A DNA stretch of 64,000 nt from Pterois miles (Eukaryota > Chordata > Actinopteri > Perciformes > Scorpaenidae): the NCBI GenBank assembly GCA_947000775.1, contig CAMQGK010000565.1:6917001-6981000 (forward strand). Direction: 5' to 3'. The notes beneath the pieces are model-generated. The model was not told the origin of the DNA and did no database searches. It saw nothing but the letters and a program-made list of their open reading frames with translations. Within the stretch, counting starts at the first letter, position 1. Each line of letters starts with the position of its first letter. The position numbers and the translations under genes were made by a program. Positions 11,541 through 24,596 of this stretch are shown piece by piece.

Positions 11541-13797
11541 TAAGCGGTTGACATTGAAACCTGAATGAAAAACCCACACATAACGACATATGTTAATTTA
11601 ACAGTTTTGTTCCTATAGTGAGTATGGTGAGCAATGACTTTGCCAAAAACAGATTCCATTCACAAGCAACAAGAATCCTGACAAAATAAAAACAACAGAA
11701 ATCTAGATTTGCTCTACTTTGTGCCAATGGTTCACAAAGAATGGATAGACACTCATGTTGTAGCCAGTCATCAAGTCGGTCCTCCATTTCTGAGGCCCAT
11801 CTCACTACTACTTTATGCTTTGTGTTTTACATTAGCTCATGCATTAGCCACAGTTCTGCTTTAGTCAGCTTCATTTTCAATTGGCTAGCGCTCTTTCCCA
11901 TGTGACCTCATCATGGGCTGTCCGCGGGGTTCCCCACACCAATTAGCATATATTGCCAAGAAGTGAAAGCCAATTGGCCGTTTCATTGCAACATCAGTGC
12001 CCAGCAGCAAAGCTACGCTTTTGCCATTTTGGGCTGAAAGCGACTACCGGACGCCTGTAAAACATCCGCCTACAAAGTGACGTACAGAAGTGAAATTATT
12101 CCTATACTACAGTCATATTTAATGTCTCTGATGAAATGATCTGTGGTGAACAATAAAAGTCCAAAAATGGCGTCAAAAAAATAAACTAAACAGTTTTGTC
12201 TCTGCTTCAAAACACTTTGCCCACACACAACAGGATATCCAGTCATAAATACTGACCATGTTTAATATTAATGATTTGAATTGCAGCCAGGATGGACTTA
12301 CGAGCAGATCGGGAGACGTTAAAAACACTGTTAACACACGTCACACCACAGTAATATCTGGAAATATAATCTGGGCTTTGCTGAAGGTTGTTGGGAGGAG
12401 GGGTATCGCGCCCCAAAATGTCTTGATTCTTGTGTAGTGTGTACCCGGCATTAGATAGAATCCACCTGAATGGCTGCTTTGAGGTTTGCTCATGCAGAAA
12501 GGACAACTTCTTCAAAAGGTTATTTTTCATCTTGATGGAAAAATATTTGCGAACCTGCTAATAAAACCGATGGATCATATTAAAGGCGTAAGAGCATAGG
12601 GTTGGTTTGTACTGGCCGTCTAACGCTCTTTGTCCTCAGATGAAAAAGAGGCTTTGTTTTGCCGTGGCGCCGTGGCTAAACCAAAGAACCGACAGTTCCC
12701 TGGCAGACAAATAAAGGCTGCAAGAGAAAGCTTTGTCAACAATAGCTTTTCTGTTGTTTTCATTGGTTGAAGGTGCTAACCAGTTTGCAAGCTTGTGTTT
12801 GCTTTGGGAACAGCAGGAAAGTTAAAGATTATTTCTTGTAAATGTCAGCCCAAGGACAGCGTTTTAAATATCCAATGTTGTCTTCGCTGGCTGTATAATG
12901 ATGTTCCCTCCAGATATTTGCTTCCAACACCTGCTTCTCTACTAAAGGCTCAGCAGCATATGCCAGGATTATATTAAGTGTTTTCTTTAACATGCTTTTG
13001 CCTCTTTGACTGTCATTCAGCAGACTTTAGATTAAGGTGGTAAATTAGTAACTTCCAGAGGTGTTAGAGGTAAATCATTTCCTCTCTCTGTTCTGGCTTC
13101 ATTTCACACGTCAAAGCTTTATGTTTTTGGAAAACCTTGGCAGAAATAATGCCAATTTTTTTTTTTTTTTGTTCAAATGTGACTTGATGGAACTCGAAGG
13201 TTGTCACCTGCTGCGTAGCCGAGATGTCAGCTGCACTTAATGGAAAACACTTCAGATGTTTTGGCAAATTGAGAAATCACAGCTGTGTATTGATGTTATT
13301 ATAGCTTGGTTGTGGTTTGGTAGAATAATTTCTCCAGCACACTTTTGTCTGCATGAAGCCAGAAGAATAAACACCCTCTGCAGGAATGTCGGCTCGTAAG
13401 TGGAGTGAATATTTAATGTTTGTTTGCCTCTGAAGGTGAGTTGAAAAAAGCAGACGTTTTTGAAGGATGAGTGTTTTTTTTTTGTAGAGAATAACTTTGG
13501 AAGTAAGATGAGTACATTTTCATCAAATCTGGGAAGCTTCCCAAGAGATAGCATCTGCTGAGGCAGCTTCTCCCTCGCTCTCTCTTTCTATGTTTTTCAC
13601 ACTCTCTCGAGTTGGTTTTGGTCAGTCGTGTTCCTTCACTCTTCTTCTTCTCCTGCTGTTTCATGTCGCTTGCAGGACCTTCACCTATCAACCTCCACCT
13701 CTGCTTACCATTTATTTTTCTGTGTCTCTCTGAGAGGACCAGTGCTGAGCTTCAATACAGATCCATAAACTAAAACACATTTCACCCAGGTGTCAGT

Positions 13798-14345
13798 CTC
13801 AGGCTTTGAAAAGTGAAGCCAAAGCTGAAGAGCCAGCAGGAGGCGACTCCTCTGGTTGCAAAAATAAGTCTGATTGTAAAGAAGTCTATGAGAAAATGAG
13901 TCTACTTCTCATTTGATTTATTGTTTCAGTAAACATTGTAAACATGAGTTTATGGTCTCAATCACTAGTTTCAAGTCCTCTTCAATGCAATACAGCTGTT
14001 CATTTAGTAAATTATGGACCCACTTAGAGTCTAATGGACCATAAAGGAGGAGATGATGGCTGCCTTGTGACTGACAGGTTGCTACCACGACATTGTCCGT
14101 ACTGGGAGTTGTCTGTGTTTGTCTTACAACTTTAACCCTTTCACAGTGTGTTTTCAGTTCATTAAAGGTTTTGTAACATTAACATTGAAACATGTTTTAT
14201 TCAGTGTTCGGTTGTACTTAGCTCCACCTTCTCTTTTCACCTCTGGTTCCAAAAAGCCAAGATGGAGACGGCCAAACTGCTGAACTCGAGGCTACATAAC
14301 AGCAGTCCACAAACCAATGGGTGACTTTACCGTGATTATGTCCGT
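13798..14345 (-). repeat. Dispersed repeat, family D copy
   Basis: Read on the minus strand, 14110 to 13800 matches 3845-4110 over about 260 bp. The part 14190-14345 (gttcggttgtacttagctcc ... acaaaccaatgggtgac) matches 44490-44600 and 63150-63270. It is an old non-coding interspersed element. The right end resembles the catagactgtatata-terminated family but is not complete. Confidence 0.7.
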
Positions 14346-15176
14346 CATGCTTTATTCTCCAAATGTTTTTGGCTGATGCCACCCTGATGAAGGCTGGACT
14401 TAGCCGAAAACGTTAGCGAGAACAGTTCTTTGCCGTTTGAAGACTCTGGGAACTTTTGGTGGGCATTTTTCACAATTTTTTTGAAACTGTATAGCTATGT
14501 AAAATGATAATTTTAATAATTTGATTAATTGATAATGAGGCCCCAATAAAGTCAAATGCCCTGAAATCCATGTTGATAAGATATCAGGGAAAAGTGCTGA
14601 GTAACTGGTGATCATTGGTCTTGATCTTGATTGAGCTTGTTCATTTTGGCCATTGATTCATGAAGGAGACAAAACCAGCATCGAGTCTGTGTTTGTGTTA
14701 AGACACTGCGGCCAAAAGCAGCCAAGTGTTTGACAAGATTGCAAAAGTACAGTGAAATTGTCTTGTTTTTCAGATTGCTGAGAGTCAAATTCTTTGAGTG
14801 TGTTAATGTTTTAGAAGAACGAGGGGAAAATTTTCTAAAATGCCTAAAAATGAATCACAAATTTTACATTGAAGCTGTGAGTTGCAGCTGCAGGAATCAG
14901 TGAGGGACATCAGGTAAGAGCTGAGATGAGATCAATGAGACAGTGTTTATGCCTGACTTGCTCTATTCATACTGAAACCCCTCAGAAACTCTGTCAGCAT
15001 TAGCATTAGTCATTATCAAGAGGTCTGTGTGTGTGTTTAAGCACATTCTTATTTCATTGGTTCGTAATACCAGATAACAGAGAAACCTGAAAGGCTTCTT
15101 TTATTCTCACTCCACGCACTGAAAGTTAGCTTTAGATCTGACATCAAATCATATATGTTCATTTAGTACTTTTCTT

Positions 15177-15177
<1 letters not shown>

Positions 15178-15208
<31 letters not shown>

Positions 15209-15240
15209 TTCCTTTATTAGTCTCACAGTGGAGAAATTCA
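15178..15240 (-). mobile_element. SINE 3' tail fragment
   Basis: The minus strand reads tgaatttctccactgtgaga then ctaataaaggaatatcttat and (atctt) repeats. This is the tail of the SINE family found at 8711 and 19214, with an agata-type microsatellite in place of a poly-A tail. Nothing of the tRNA head is present, so it is severely 5'-truncated. Confidence 0.75.
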
Positions 15241-15389
15241 CAAGTTTACAAGCTTTACAAGCTTCATCTAAGCCATAAGTCATAATATTCTCTTGTTTTC
15301 CCTCCCTTGACTTTCCCCTCCTCTCCATCAGCAAATGCATAATATCTCTCTTGTTTTTCCACACTTAACCCTTGAGAACTTTACATACC

Positions 15390-16576
15390 CTCCTCTCCAC
15401 ACCAAATAGATCGAGACAGAGTAACACAACCTCCTCTCCACACCAAATAGATCGAGACAGAGTAACACAACCTCCTCTCCACACCAAATAGATCGAGACA
15501 GAGTAACACAACCTCCTCTCCACACCAAATAGATCGAGACAGAGTAACACAACCTCCTCTCCACACCAAATAGATGAGACAGAGTAACACAACCTCCTCT
15601 CATGTGAGACAGAGTCACACCTCCTCTCCAAGGAGACAGGTCACCCTCCTCTCCACACAAATAGATCGAGAGAGTCACACCCTCCCACAAATAGATGAGA
15701 CAGAGTCACACCTCTCTCCACAAATAGATAGAGAAGAGTAACACAACCTCCTCTCCACACAAATAGATGAGACAGAGTCACACCTCCTCTCCACACAAAG
15801 GCGGAACACAACCTCCTCTCCACACCAAATAGATGAGACAGAGTACACACCCCCTCACACAAATAGATGAGACAGAGTAACACAACCGCCCTCCACACAA
15901 ATAGATAGAGACAGAGTAACACACCTCCTCTCCACACAAATAGATAGAGACAGAGTAACACAACCTCCTCTCCACACAAATAGATCGAGACAGAGTACAC
16001 ACCTCTCCCAAGGAGAAGAGAACACAACCCCTCTCCACACCAAAAAGAAGAGAAGAGAAAAACAACCCAAAAAAAAGAAAATTTCCACAAAAGAGAGACA
16101 GAGTAACACAACCTCCTCTCCACACCAAATAGATCGAGACAGAGTAACACAACCTCCTCTCCACACCAAATAGATCGAGACAGAGTAACACAACCTCCTC
16201 TCCACACCAAATAGATAGAGACAGAGTCAACACAACCTCCTCTCCACACCAAATAGATAGAGACAGAGTAACACAACCTCCTCTCCACACCAAATAGATA
16301 GAGACAGAGTAACACAACCTCCTCTCCACACCAAATAGATAGAGACAGAGCAACACAACCTCCTCTCCACACCAAATAGATAGAGACAGAGCAACACAAC
16401 CTCCTCTCCACACCAAATAGATAGAGACAGAGCAACACAACCTCCTCTCCACACCAAATAGATCGAGACAGAGTAACACAACCTCCTCTCCACACCAAAT
16501 AGATCGAGACAGAGTAACACAACCTCCTCTCCACACCAAATAGATCGAGACAGAGTAACACAACCTCCTCTCCACA
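15390..16576. repeat. 41-bp minisatellite, about 29 unit lengths
   Basis: The unit contains cctcctctccacaccaaata and gatcgagacagagtaacaca, with an exact 41-bp spacing in the outer copies. Most variation among intact units is tagatcgag versus tagatagag and gtaac versus gcaac. Between about 15595 and 16105 the units become irregular, with many deletions. Because 41 is not a multiple of three, the minus strand is open in rotating frames for hundreds of codons (repeating VERRLCYSVSIYL). This is a repeat artefact, not a gene. Confidence 0.95.
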
Positions 16577-16579
16577 TCA

Positions 16580-18030
16580 TTTTTGATGGTCCTGTCTGTT
16601 TTTAGTGTAAAAAATAATCTTGAAATTCAGGCGAGACTGTGACTAAAAAAGGACTACATTTTTTGTATTACTATTCTCCTGCTGAGATTTGTAATTACAG
16701 AGTTGGTATTCTTCAAGTAGTTGTAGTAACAAATTTCTATGTGACACTGTGACAGGGTGTTAAGTTTAAATGACATTTAACGGTGAGAATGGTGCATCGT
16801 TCTGTACGGGGTGTTTGTGAGTGTTAATATCCTACTGTAATATATAATTACTGGGATTTATCTCGGTGATGTTGGTGCAAAGAGACAAGTATGTTAACAT
16901 GCTGCATACTGGATAGTAAGGTACACTTTAGGGACAGAATAACAACTATGAAACACAATCAAATGTAAGATTTAATGCCGTTTAATTTGTACTTTTTATT
17001 ATTTTCAGAGAAATCTCTTCTGTCCCACGTCCCTTTTTCTAAGTCCACTTGGACACGATTAATCTCTCCTGAGTAGGCGGTGTAATTATTGAGCTGTTGG
17101 TTAATTTTCGCGTCACGGATGGAGGGTTGTGTCAGTGACTTTTGCTCTCAGCCACAATTAATTTTTTTCCTGTTTAGCTGCTACTTTTCAGCTCGGTGCT
17201 CTAAGTGTTGTCGTACTTAAAGTCTTGTCTGGTTAGTTAGTCTGCGTCTCAGTGCAGATGGTTCTATTTAATGTTTAATTTTGTAGAAGTGGAAACGTGC
17301 TGATATAAAATGGAGACATTTGCTAACCTGACTCCTGCACAAGTTCTCTTCATGAGCCATGAGTCTTTGTCTGACTTTTAGATGATCCTCTGCACACACT
17401 GACATTCACATCAAGGGAGGTTTGTCTGAACCATGCACCTCTGAAGAGCTGATAATTCATCACTCTTATTTCTAATCCTCTTTAAACTGAGATGTTATTT
17501 TGGGAGACATCTCTTCCTCTTGTCTTCCTCTTCATCTACCTCTTCCTCTCCCCACACTGTTAAAAGATGCAAAGATGACTCTTTGGGGTCATTTCAGTAC
17601 CAGTGTATGTGTGTGTTCAATACCACCTTTGAAGTTAGTCTGAAAATGGACGGCTTGAATATTTAACCTTGCCCTGCAGCTGCAGTATTAATCCACAGTC
17701 TCTCAACACAGATCTGTCAGGCTGATATGAGGTTTATCATGATGCTCCGTGGGAATATGAAGAAGCAGGGCGACTGCATGTAAAAGTGCTGTGTTTGCTC
17801 TTTTATTAATGAACAAATAGATGAACAAAGAAAACTGAGTAGTACTAGACAAATAGCCACAAAAATGCATCCAAAAAACTAATCAGAAAATAATTAAGAG
17901 CCCTCCAGCCTCATCCGAGGAATGCATTATTAAAAAGAAACATAGCAAAATGATTTATGTGCATGCGAACAATTTTAAAATCATGAATCCATAACTACGA
18001 CCAAACTTCTACTGTAGCTTCATCCTGTGA
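16580..18030. other. No gene or repeat recognised
   Basis: Moderately AT-rich, apparently unique DNA. No coding, RNA or repeat signal was identified by eye. Confidence 0.45.
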
Positions 18031-18039
18031 TCCTGAGAG

Positions 18040-18420
18040 TTGTTCCGATACCGACACCAGTATTGGAAATTCATCCGATAATCAGCGAAAATCAGCTTGT
18101 TTAACCGGATATCAGTACTTCTTCGGTGCTCTAAAACAGTAACCTTCATTGCACTGTTGCTCTGCAACTACTGTTTTAGAGCAGTGACGGAGAAGTGATT
18201 TCAGGTAGCTTGTCACATGGCGATAGCGAACAGCAACAGTGCGGTGCTACTGGAGAGTGTAACGGTAGTCAAAGCCAGGAAAATGTGGTATTTGGAAATA
18301 TTTCACAGCGATACACAGCGATATGTCCAGTATGTAAGGCTCCATTTCGTGGGGTGGCAGCACCTTACTGAGGTATGTGACCTAATCCTGCTGTAATCAG
18401 TAATGTATTTGTTGCCATAA
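18040..18420. mobile_element. Possible decayed hAT element
   Basis: Begins 'gttgttccgataccgacacc' and continues with 'cagtattgg...ccgataatcagcg', words I recall from hAT-type elements whose ends carry 'ccgataccg'. A short frame near 18285 (aaaatgtggtatttggaaat) could be transposase debris. Ends are not defined. Confidence 0.3.
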
Positions 18421-19213
18421 TAAATGTGTAATAGTTGATAGCTGAGTGGCTTCTTCTCTTGTTTAAAACAAAAATTAAAAAGAGATAGAACACTTTAAAT
18501 ATAAGTAAAATTCAATTTTCTGTGACAAATGTACTTTAAATAAATGTCACTGAAATGTCCATGCAAAGAGAAGTTTCTCTGACACGTACCATCTTTCAAA
18601 ATGTCAGCCACATCATAAAAAAATGCACATTTGTGTGCATGACAACATTTCTCATGGTAGAGTAGAAACAGCTGTTCTTGATTTCCTGCACATTAAGGGA
18701 GAACGCAGAGTTATGCATGTTATTCCCCCCTCACTGTACTTTATAAACTGTTATTTTACATGTCAGAGAACATTAAGAGTGCACATACAGGAAGCGGTGA
18801 GTGGTTAATCTTTTATTTCAAATTGGAAACAGGGTTGTGAAAGAACAGTCGTGTTCACAATACTAAAAACAGGCTTGTTATTGTTGTGCTCATGAGCGCG
18901 AAGCACGGATATCTGGAGAGATGAAAGGATGGAGCTTTTACAGGTTTACCCCCCATCTATACACCTGCCCTACTGCCTGTTTGGTTGCTATGGTTACACC
19001 TGCCTCAACACCAACAGCGTACAGTGTGCTTTTTCTTCTTTAAATCCTGATTTCCATCAACACCATCTCTGACACGTTTGGCCACTTTAGGGTGCAGTTT
19101 AGCGAGTCATTTTCTTAATTTTTGTTGCTGCTGCTGATAGTAATGGCTGATGGGACATGAAGTTCAATTGGAGCTCAAAAGATACTGATGAGAAATGAAC
19201 ACACTGGCATCTT

Positions 19214-19556
19214 GGGGGCGGCAGTAGCTCAGTCCGTAAGGAGCTAGTGTAAGGACTTGGGTTAGGAAGGGGGGGGGGGGGGGGTGTGGCAGGACCCGGG
19301 TTCAAATCCCCCAGGGAAAAAAAAAAAGGGGGTGGGGGGGGGGTGAGATTTTCCCTTTGGGGCACCGGGGGGGCCCCTGGGAAGGGAACAAAACCCCAAA
19401 GTTGGGGGGTTTGGGAAGCCCCCTGACATCTCTCCATTGACATGTATATGTACTGTGTGAACTGTACTGTGTGAAATGAACACATTGGACAACTGAATTT
19501 CCCCACTGTGGGACTAATAAAGGAATATCTTTCTTTCTTTCTTTCTTTCTTTCTAT
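19214..19556 (+). mobile_element. tRNA-derived SINE with homopolymer-damaged body
   Basis: The head gggggcggcagtagctcagt, a B-box-like gggttcaaatccc at 19298-19310, the 'cctgacatctctccattgac' segment and the tail 'tgaatttccccactgtggg' then 'actaataaaggaatatc' with (tttc)n define the same family as 8711. The middle (19265-19420) is dominated by G and A runs where the 8711 copy has normal sequence. This suggests consensus error rather than natural mutation. Confidence 0.85.
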
Positions 19557-19861
19557 CTGGCACTCTGCATACATCAAGACAAAACGTGTAACACAATTTT
19601 CAGAAGAGAGACAACAGGATTGGGTCGGATACAGCCCGTTTTATTGTGGAACACTTTGGGGTTGCGTTGGATTATTTTCAAATATAACTTAATGTTTCTA
19701 AATAATGTCTCTCCCTCTTTGACTCCACCAGTTGCCTGCGTTGATGCATGCCACCTGTTGCAGGGAGATTAGCAGTGCTCACTTGGAAGCAGGAAGACAG
19801 ACAGAGCATTGCATTAGCCTGGGGAGCTAGCAGTCAGTAATGGATGAAATAAAGCAAATAA

Positions 19862-20331
19862 CATAGACTGTATATAAAGATGGATGATGTGTCTCCACTT
19901 CCTCTTGTTGTACAAAATGAAGCCAAAATATCCTGCTTACGGGAGCTGCCATCTTGAGATGTTGTTGTCATTTGGAGCCAGAGTCTGTGCAGTAGTCATC
20001 GGGGGGCTGTAGCTGTGGTCTCAAGGTTCCCTCCCACACACTTGCCGGAGCCAATCATGAGCAGAGATGTTGCAGATTGCCAGCATGAGCCACTTAGCTG
20101 CTACGTTAGCGCCACGTTATGGAAAATTAAAGTTACATCTCCTTTATCGTACAATTCCTGAGTCTCTAGCTGTGACTACTTTTCTCAGAGCAGTTTAATC
20201 ACAGCTGTCAATCATGATATATTGCCTCCTTTTTATAGCATCAAATAACTAATTAAAACCAAACTTATTGGAAAAAATTTGGCCCATGTTTCATCTGCTA
20301 ACATGTCATCCATCTTTATATACAGGCTATG
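19862..20331. mobile_element. MITE of the catagactgtatata type (family D ends)
   Basis: The left end catagactgtatataaagat and the right end atctttatatacaggctatg are inverted repeats of about 25 bp with one mismatch. The 470-bp body is non-coding. The same terminal word ends the repeat at 63.3 kb (tatatacaatctatg), linking it to the D copies at 14.3 and 44.5 kb. No clear target duplication was found. Confidence 0.75.
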
Positions 20332-20339
20332 GGCTAAAC

Positions 20340-22730
20340 TTGCAGAAGGGGAGCTTCTTAAAATCCCAATGACTTGGGGAAAGCTTTGGCATTATGGGAG
20401 TATTGTGACCTTGTTCACAACTGATAAAAACCTCACTGACTGTACAGTGTAGCGATTGCAACGCTATTCTGACATGTGATCGATATAACTGACTACAGTG
20501 ATGTGATTCTCTTCCGCCACTCTGTTTTAAAGCGTTTTGTGTTTTGTGTTGGTCTATTGCCATAGCCAGATTAGTTGTTTCCTATTTATGTGAATGCCTT
20601 TTTCAAAGTAAGCATATAACTTTGTCTTTGAAGAAGAAATAAAACTATATCGGCAGTCTCAGGTCAGGTTGTCTTAAATTAAGTTTTTTTTTCTTGAAGG
20701 TGTACAACAACCTCAGCAAATACCATTGTCTCTCACATAGAGCCGATATGAACTTAATCTTCTGACGAGCTTCCTGTTTTTTTTCTTCCCCTCCATCCAA
20801 AGTGTCCTTTGTCTATTCAGCCTCACTTCCTAAGGGATTAAAGTCACCTCTTCTTTGCACACCAATGACTGCTCTGTTTTTCCTCTGTCCTTTGATTTCT
20901 CCCTGGTTCAATTTCCCTCTCTTATCTTGCTCTGAAAATAGCAAGTCACGCTATGAGCGACAAGCATGAGACAGGCTCACAGTTCACGAGGATGCGTGGC
21001 GTTAGACAAATCAACATGATTTGTGCAATCATCAATTAAGTCATGGCTGAATCAGAAATCCATATCAAGAAACTGCATAGTGTCATCAGTTTTTATAACC
21101 ACAAATGGGCAGTAAAGGGCTGTAAGTTGACTTACAGGTGCTAAATTTGATATCCAGAGCACTGATAAAGCAGCAAAACAACTATTTGCTGTAAAGATAT
21201 TGAGAAATAATGTCTACCTGAGCAGAGAATGAAGTCACTCTCCCACTGCGTATTGTAATTCATGCTTCTCTGTGCTTTGTTGACATAGTTGACCTGGCCA
21301 TGTGCATGCTTTTACTATATGTTTGAGCATATGAGCGTGCCCCACTGGTTAACTCACCCACTCTGCACTGCTCTCATCCGACAGTTGTAGATGATAACTG
21401 CGTCCTGACTGATGGCGTTGTTGTGAATGCGTAGCGCTCACCCTCTGGTTCCCCCTCAGGTAAACACTGCTATCTCTGTCAGCACTTTGGTTGTTAGCTG
21501 TTAGTTTCATTGTGTCGTTGTTAGCAAAGTTAGCATTGTTAACATCGTTAGCTGTTGAGCTGCTAGCTCACCCTTGAGACATGTTGAAGGGCAATAGAAA
21601 CACTTCCAATCCCAAATATAGCCCCTTTGAAGAAATTACAAACTAATTAGAAAGCACGGGATCAGAAATGTAGCAAAATCCATCTTACGAAGTGATTTCA
21701 TTTTAGATGTGTACAGAGTGTACCAGATTATCTCCATCAGGTGGTATGGCAGCACATGACGTGCTATTAAAACTGCAGATATGGAACAATGCGTGAAATG
21801 CAGAGCCTACAAATGGAAACATGAAGCAAAGGCGTGAGGCACTGGTTGAATTTCTCCACATGACAAGCCCACACATCTCGACAGCGTAGGACCAACCCGT
21901 CTCGCTCTTCTCTACATGACTGTTGTCTGTGGACCAAAGGAAAAGCTTGGGATTTGGGGGGGGGATCGTCCATCTGTGTTCAACACTGAGCAACGGAGGG
22001 CCGACACAAAGGAGGGATTGAAGGACACAGATGCAAACAGTGAGCGAGAGAAACAACAAGATTGTTGATACGATTTTGTGGCTCTTAAAGTCTGGCTGGC
22101 CGTGGGAGACAGTAACACTTCTGTCAGAGTGAGGAGGGAGGGCGAGGCTGCCAGGGCCAGGCCACCAAAACATTAGCGATGCAGCTTGGAGGGAGGGAGA
22201 TCATGTGAGGAGCACTGGGGAGGTCGGAGACGGCGAGGACAAGGGAAGAAGGGGTGATAATGGTTGGGACAGTGGCGAGCAATGGACTGAGAGGAGAGCA
22301 TGAAGAAAGAAGTTTAAATGTATGAAACCGTGAAAGAGAGAGCTTCAACTTGTCCTCAGTGATCTGCTTTGCTTTTGTCCTTCTCAGTGAGTTTTTAATG
22401 AGATTGTCCTAAGCGGAAGATTTGAGAAGTGAAAGACAGCAGTGGAAGGTCGTAGGACATTGTAGTAGAATGACACTCGCAAGAGGTAAACATCTGGTTT
22501 TAATCAAGTGACGTTTCAGAGGGATAAAGCCTCTAATTAGCCAACAAAGAAAGATGGGTACCTGCTGCAGCCGTGACCGCACGTCTGGTCATGAGCTGGT
22601 TTCTATCAAACGTCACGCGTCCTGGCCAGCAACGACCAAGGTGGTCACCAACGTTGATGATCATGAATTCTCCACATGGGATCTGACGTGTGACACAAGG
22701 TAAGCCCGTCATGTAATACGACGTCCTCAA
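20340..22730. other. No gene recognised
   Basis: Mixed composition. A purine-rich stretch (22120-22280, ggagggaggg words) is open on the minus strand for over 70 codons, but the product is low-complexity and unrecognised. A 156-codon minus-strand frame at 21703-22173 has no protein-family character that I recognise. Confidence 0.4.
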
Positions 22731-22738
22731 GTGACAGT

Positions 22739-23372
22739 CGGCAGTATATTTTTGGCGTCATTGGGCAAAAATTCTAACAATAACCTTTCTGTGTATTGTA
22801 GTTCAAGTTTTCTGCGATATAACTAGACTTCTGCACCTCCTTTTGCTCTGTTTTCAGGCTTTCAGAAATCTAGCCCACTGTGGAAGACTTTGACCAATCA
22901 CAGGTCATTTCAGAGTGAGAGCATTCCTATTGGCTGTGCTCCAGCTGGTGGGCAGTGCTTGGTACTTTCTCAACTGATCTCAACATGGCTGCCGGATCAC
23001 AAACTTTCTCATTTTACAGCTAAACAGTAACTACAAGATGTTTCTGAAAACACTGGAGGAGAGAAATAGACATTACAGTAACAGAATATTGATTCATATT
23101 TGATCAGCGCTGTCTAGTTTGACCATTTGATCAGAGTTCAACAGTGATTGACAGCTGGTCAGAGACGGCAGGCTCCAGCTTGGCTCTGATTGGTCATTTT
23201 CCTCCGGTCTGTGAAATCTTGCAGATGGCATTAGGAGCACTGGAGGACACAGAGGTGCATGATTTTATTCAGATTACCTGTCTCATGCACTCCTGTCAGG
23301 CTATAGTGACTGTTTTATATAAATAACCTTTTAAAGTCATATTTGCTCCATTTCTACGTACTGCAGCTTTAA
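22739..23372 (+). mobile_element. Element E, copy 1
   Basis: Matches the reverse complement of 37205-37768 over nearly all its length. Shared words include cattgggcaaaaattc, ctaacaataacctttc-like, aagatgtttctgaaa and tgatcagcgctg. The right end (tactgcagcttta, 23360-23372) is the inverted partner of the end of copy 2 (cctactgaagcttta). It is a non-coding DNA transposon. The left TIR of this copy is lost. Confidence 0.75.
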
Positions 23373-24424
23373 CGCTGCTGAGCATTAACCTCTGTGTGGA
23401 GGTGTCGTGTCCGTTTGAGATTCTTTATGGTGGCGGGAGTTTTCTTTGCTGTGCCTGAGGAGTGTGAAGTGGATCACAGCTCGTTAGCTTCTTTGTTTCT
23501 GGGAGAAACACGGCTCCCTCCGGTACAGTACATCGCCCTGCTGGCACGTCGTAAAACAAGTTGTGTGTGGCATAGTTTGTCAGTTTTATGGGATTGTATT
23601 GGAACATAAAAGTAGAAACACACACACTGCAAGTTGTTGGTGTGTCTGTTAGTGAGCATGGTGTGGCTGAAATTGTACACAACTAAACACACACACATTG
23701 AACACCAGTTGTGGCTGATGGGTTTTTACTGTAAACACTGATCCCCAGCTGACTGCAAACATGAGATTAATTCAGCTTGACAAGAGCTGTATGACAGCTT
23801 TACTGTCACGCTCAGCACTTTCCTCAGTCTCACTCAGCTGGTCAGACGATAAAGAAGCTGGATTGCCTCCTGCTGAGGAAACAGGGGTAACAGATGAGGA
23901 CTTATTGTCTTAGAAATTATGAACTGTTAATACATGAATCTCCCGTTGTCTTGCAGTTGTGAGTTTATTCTTAAATCCAGACAGGAGCTGTCATCGGATT
24001 GGCACAAACCCAGAGTATTTGCCGCTGTTTGCAATGCTTGGATGTCAAGCTTTTCTTAAAAATAGATGCTATTTGCTCTACAATTTAAGACAAACATGGG
24101 CTGGATGGAATCTTAAAAACTGAATATCCACACATGCTCGCAGAAACAATTTGAATTTCAAAACACCTGTGTGAGGATTTGCATGAAAGGCAAGAACCAC
24201 TATTTTACATTTAGAGAGCGGAACATGGTAAATATGTAGGTTAAGATATTTAAGAAGGTAATATCCCTGGCAGCTTGATGACCCAACTCAAGTGTTTATT
24301 TATTCTTAGTCAAACACAGTTGTTGGAAATGACAGTGTGGTAGAGAGCTGCAATGTTTTAATTCTTCCAGATATGAAAGATCGATTCATGTAAATTCTCT
24401 TGGAGAAAAACATGAAGTGCAGTA

Positions 24425-24545
24425 GGCCTGCACGATATGAGGAAAATCTGTGATGTGCCGATAACATTGTTCATTACTGCGATGATATGACTGGTGATAA
24501 ATAAACAAATATTCAGGCAAATGATTGATTAGATGATTATGATTT
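24425..24545 (+). mobile_element. hAT terminus remnant
   Basis: The sequence 'taggcctgcacgatatgagg' followed by 'aaaatctgtgatgtgcc' resembles the ends of fish hAT elements that start gggctgcacgatatgg. A related right end is at 40543. The element is not continuous beyond the minisatellite that begins at 24597. Confidence 0.35.
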
Positions 24546-24596
24546 CTCAAAAAATTTCCTTGAGTGAAGTTTCTGAAGACTGAAGAACACAGACAA

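Noticed and set aside
15328..16580. Very long open frames (up to 306 codons) on the minus strand
   Set aside because: They arise because the 41-bp minisatellite unit lacks stops. The product is a rotating VERRLCYSVSIYL repeat, and frames are interchangeable.
21703..22173. 156-codon minus-strand open frame
   Set aside because: Composition is not protein-like, there are no conserved motifs, and two other frames are open over the same stretch.
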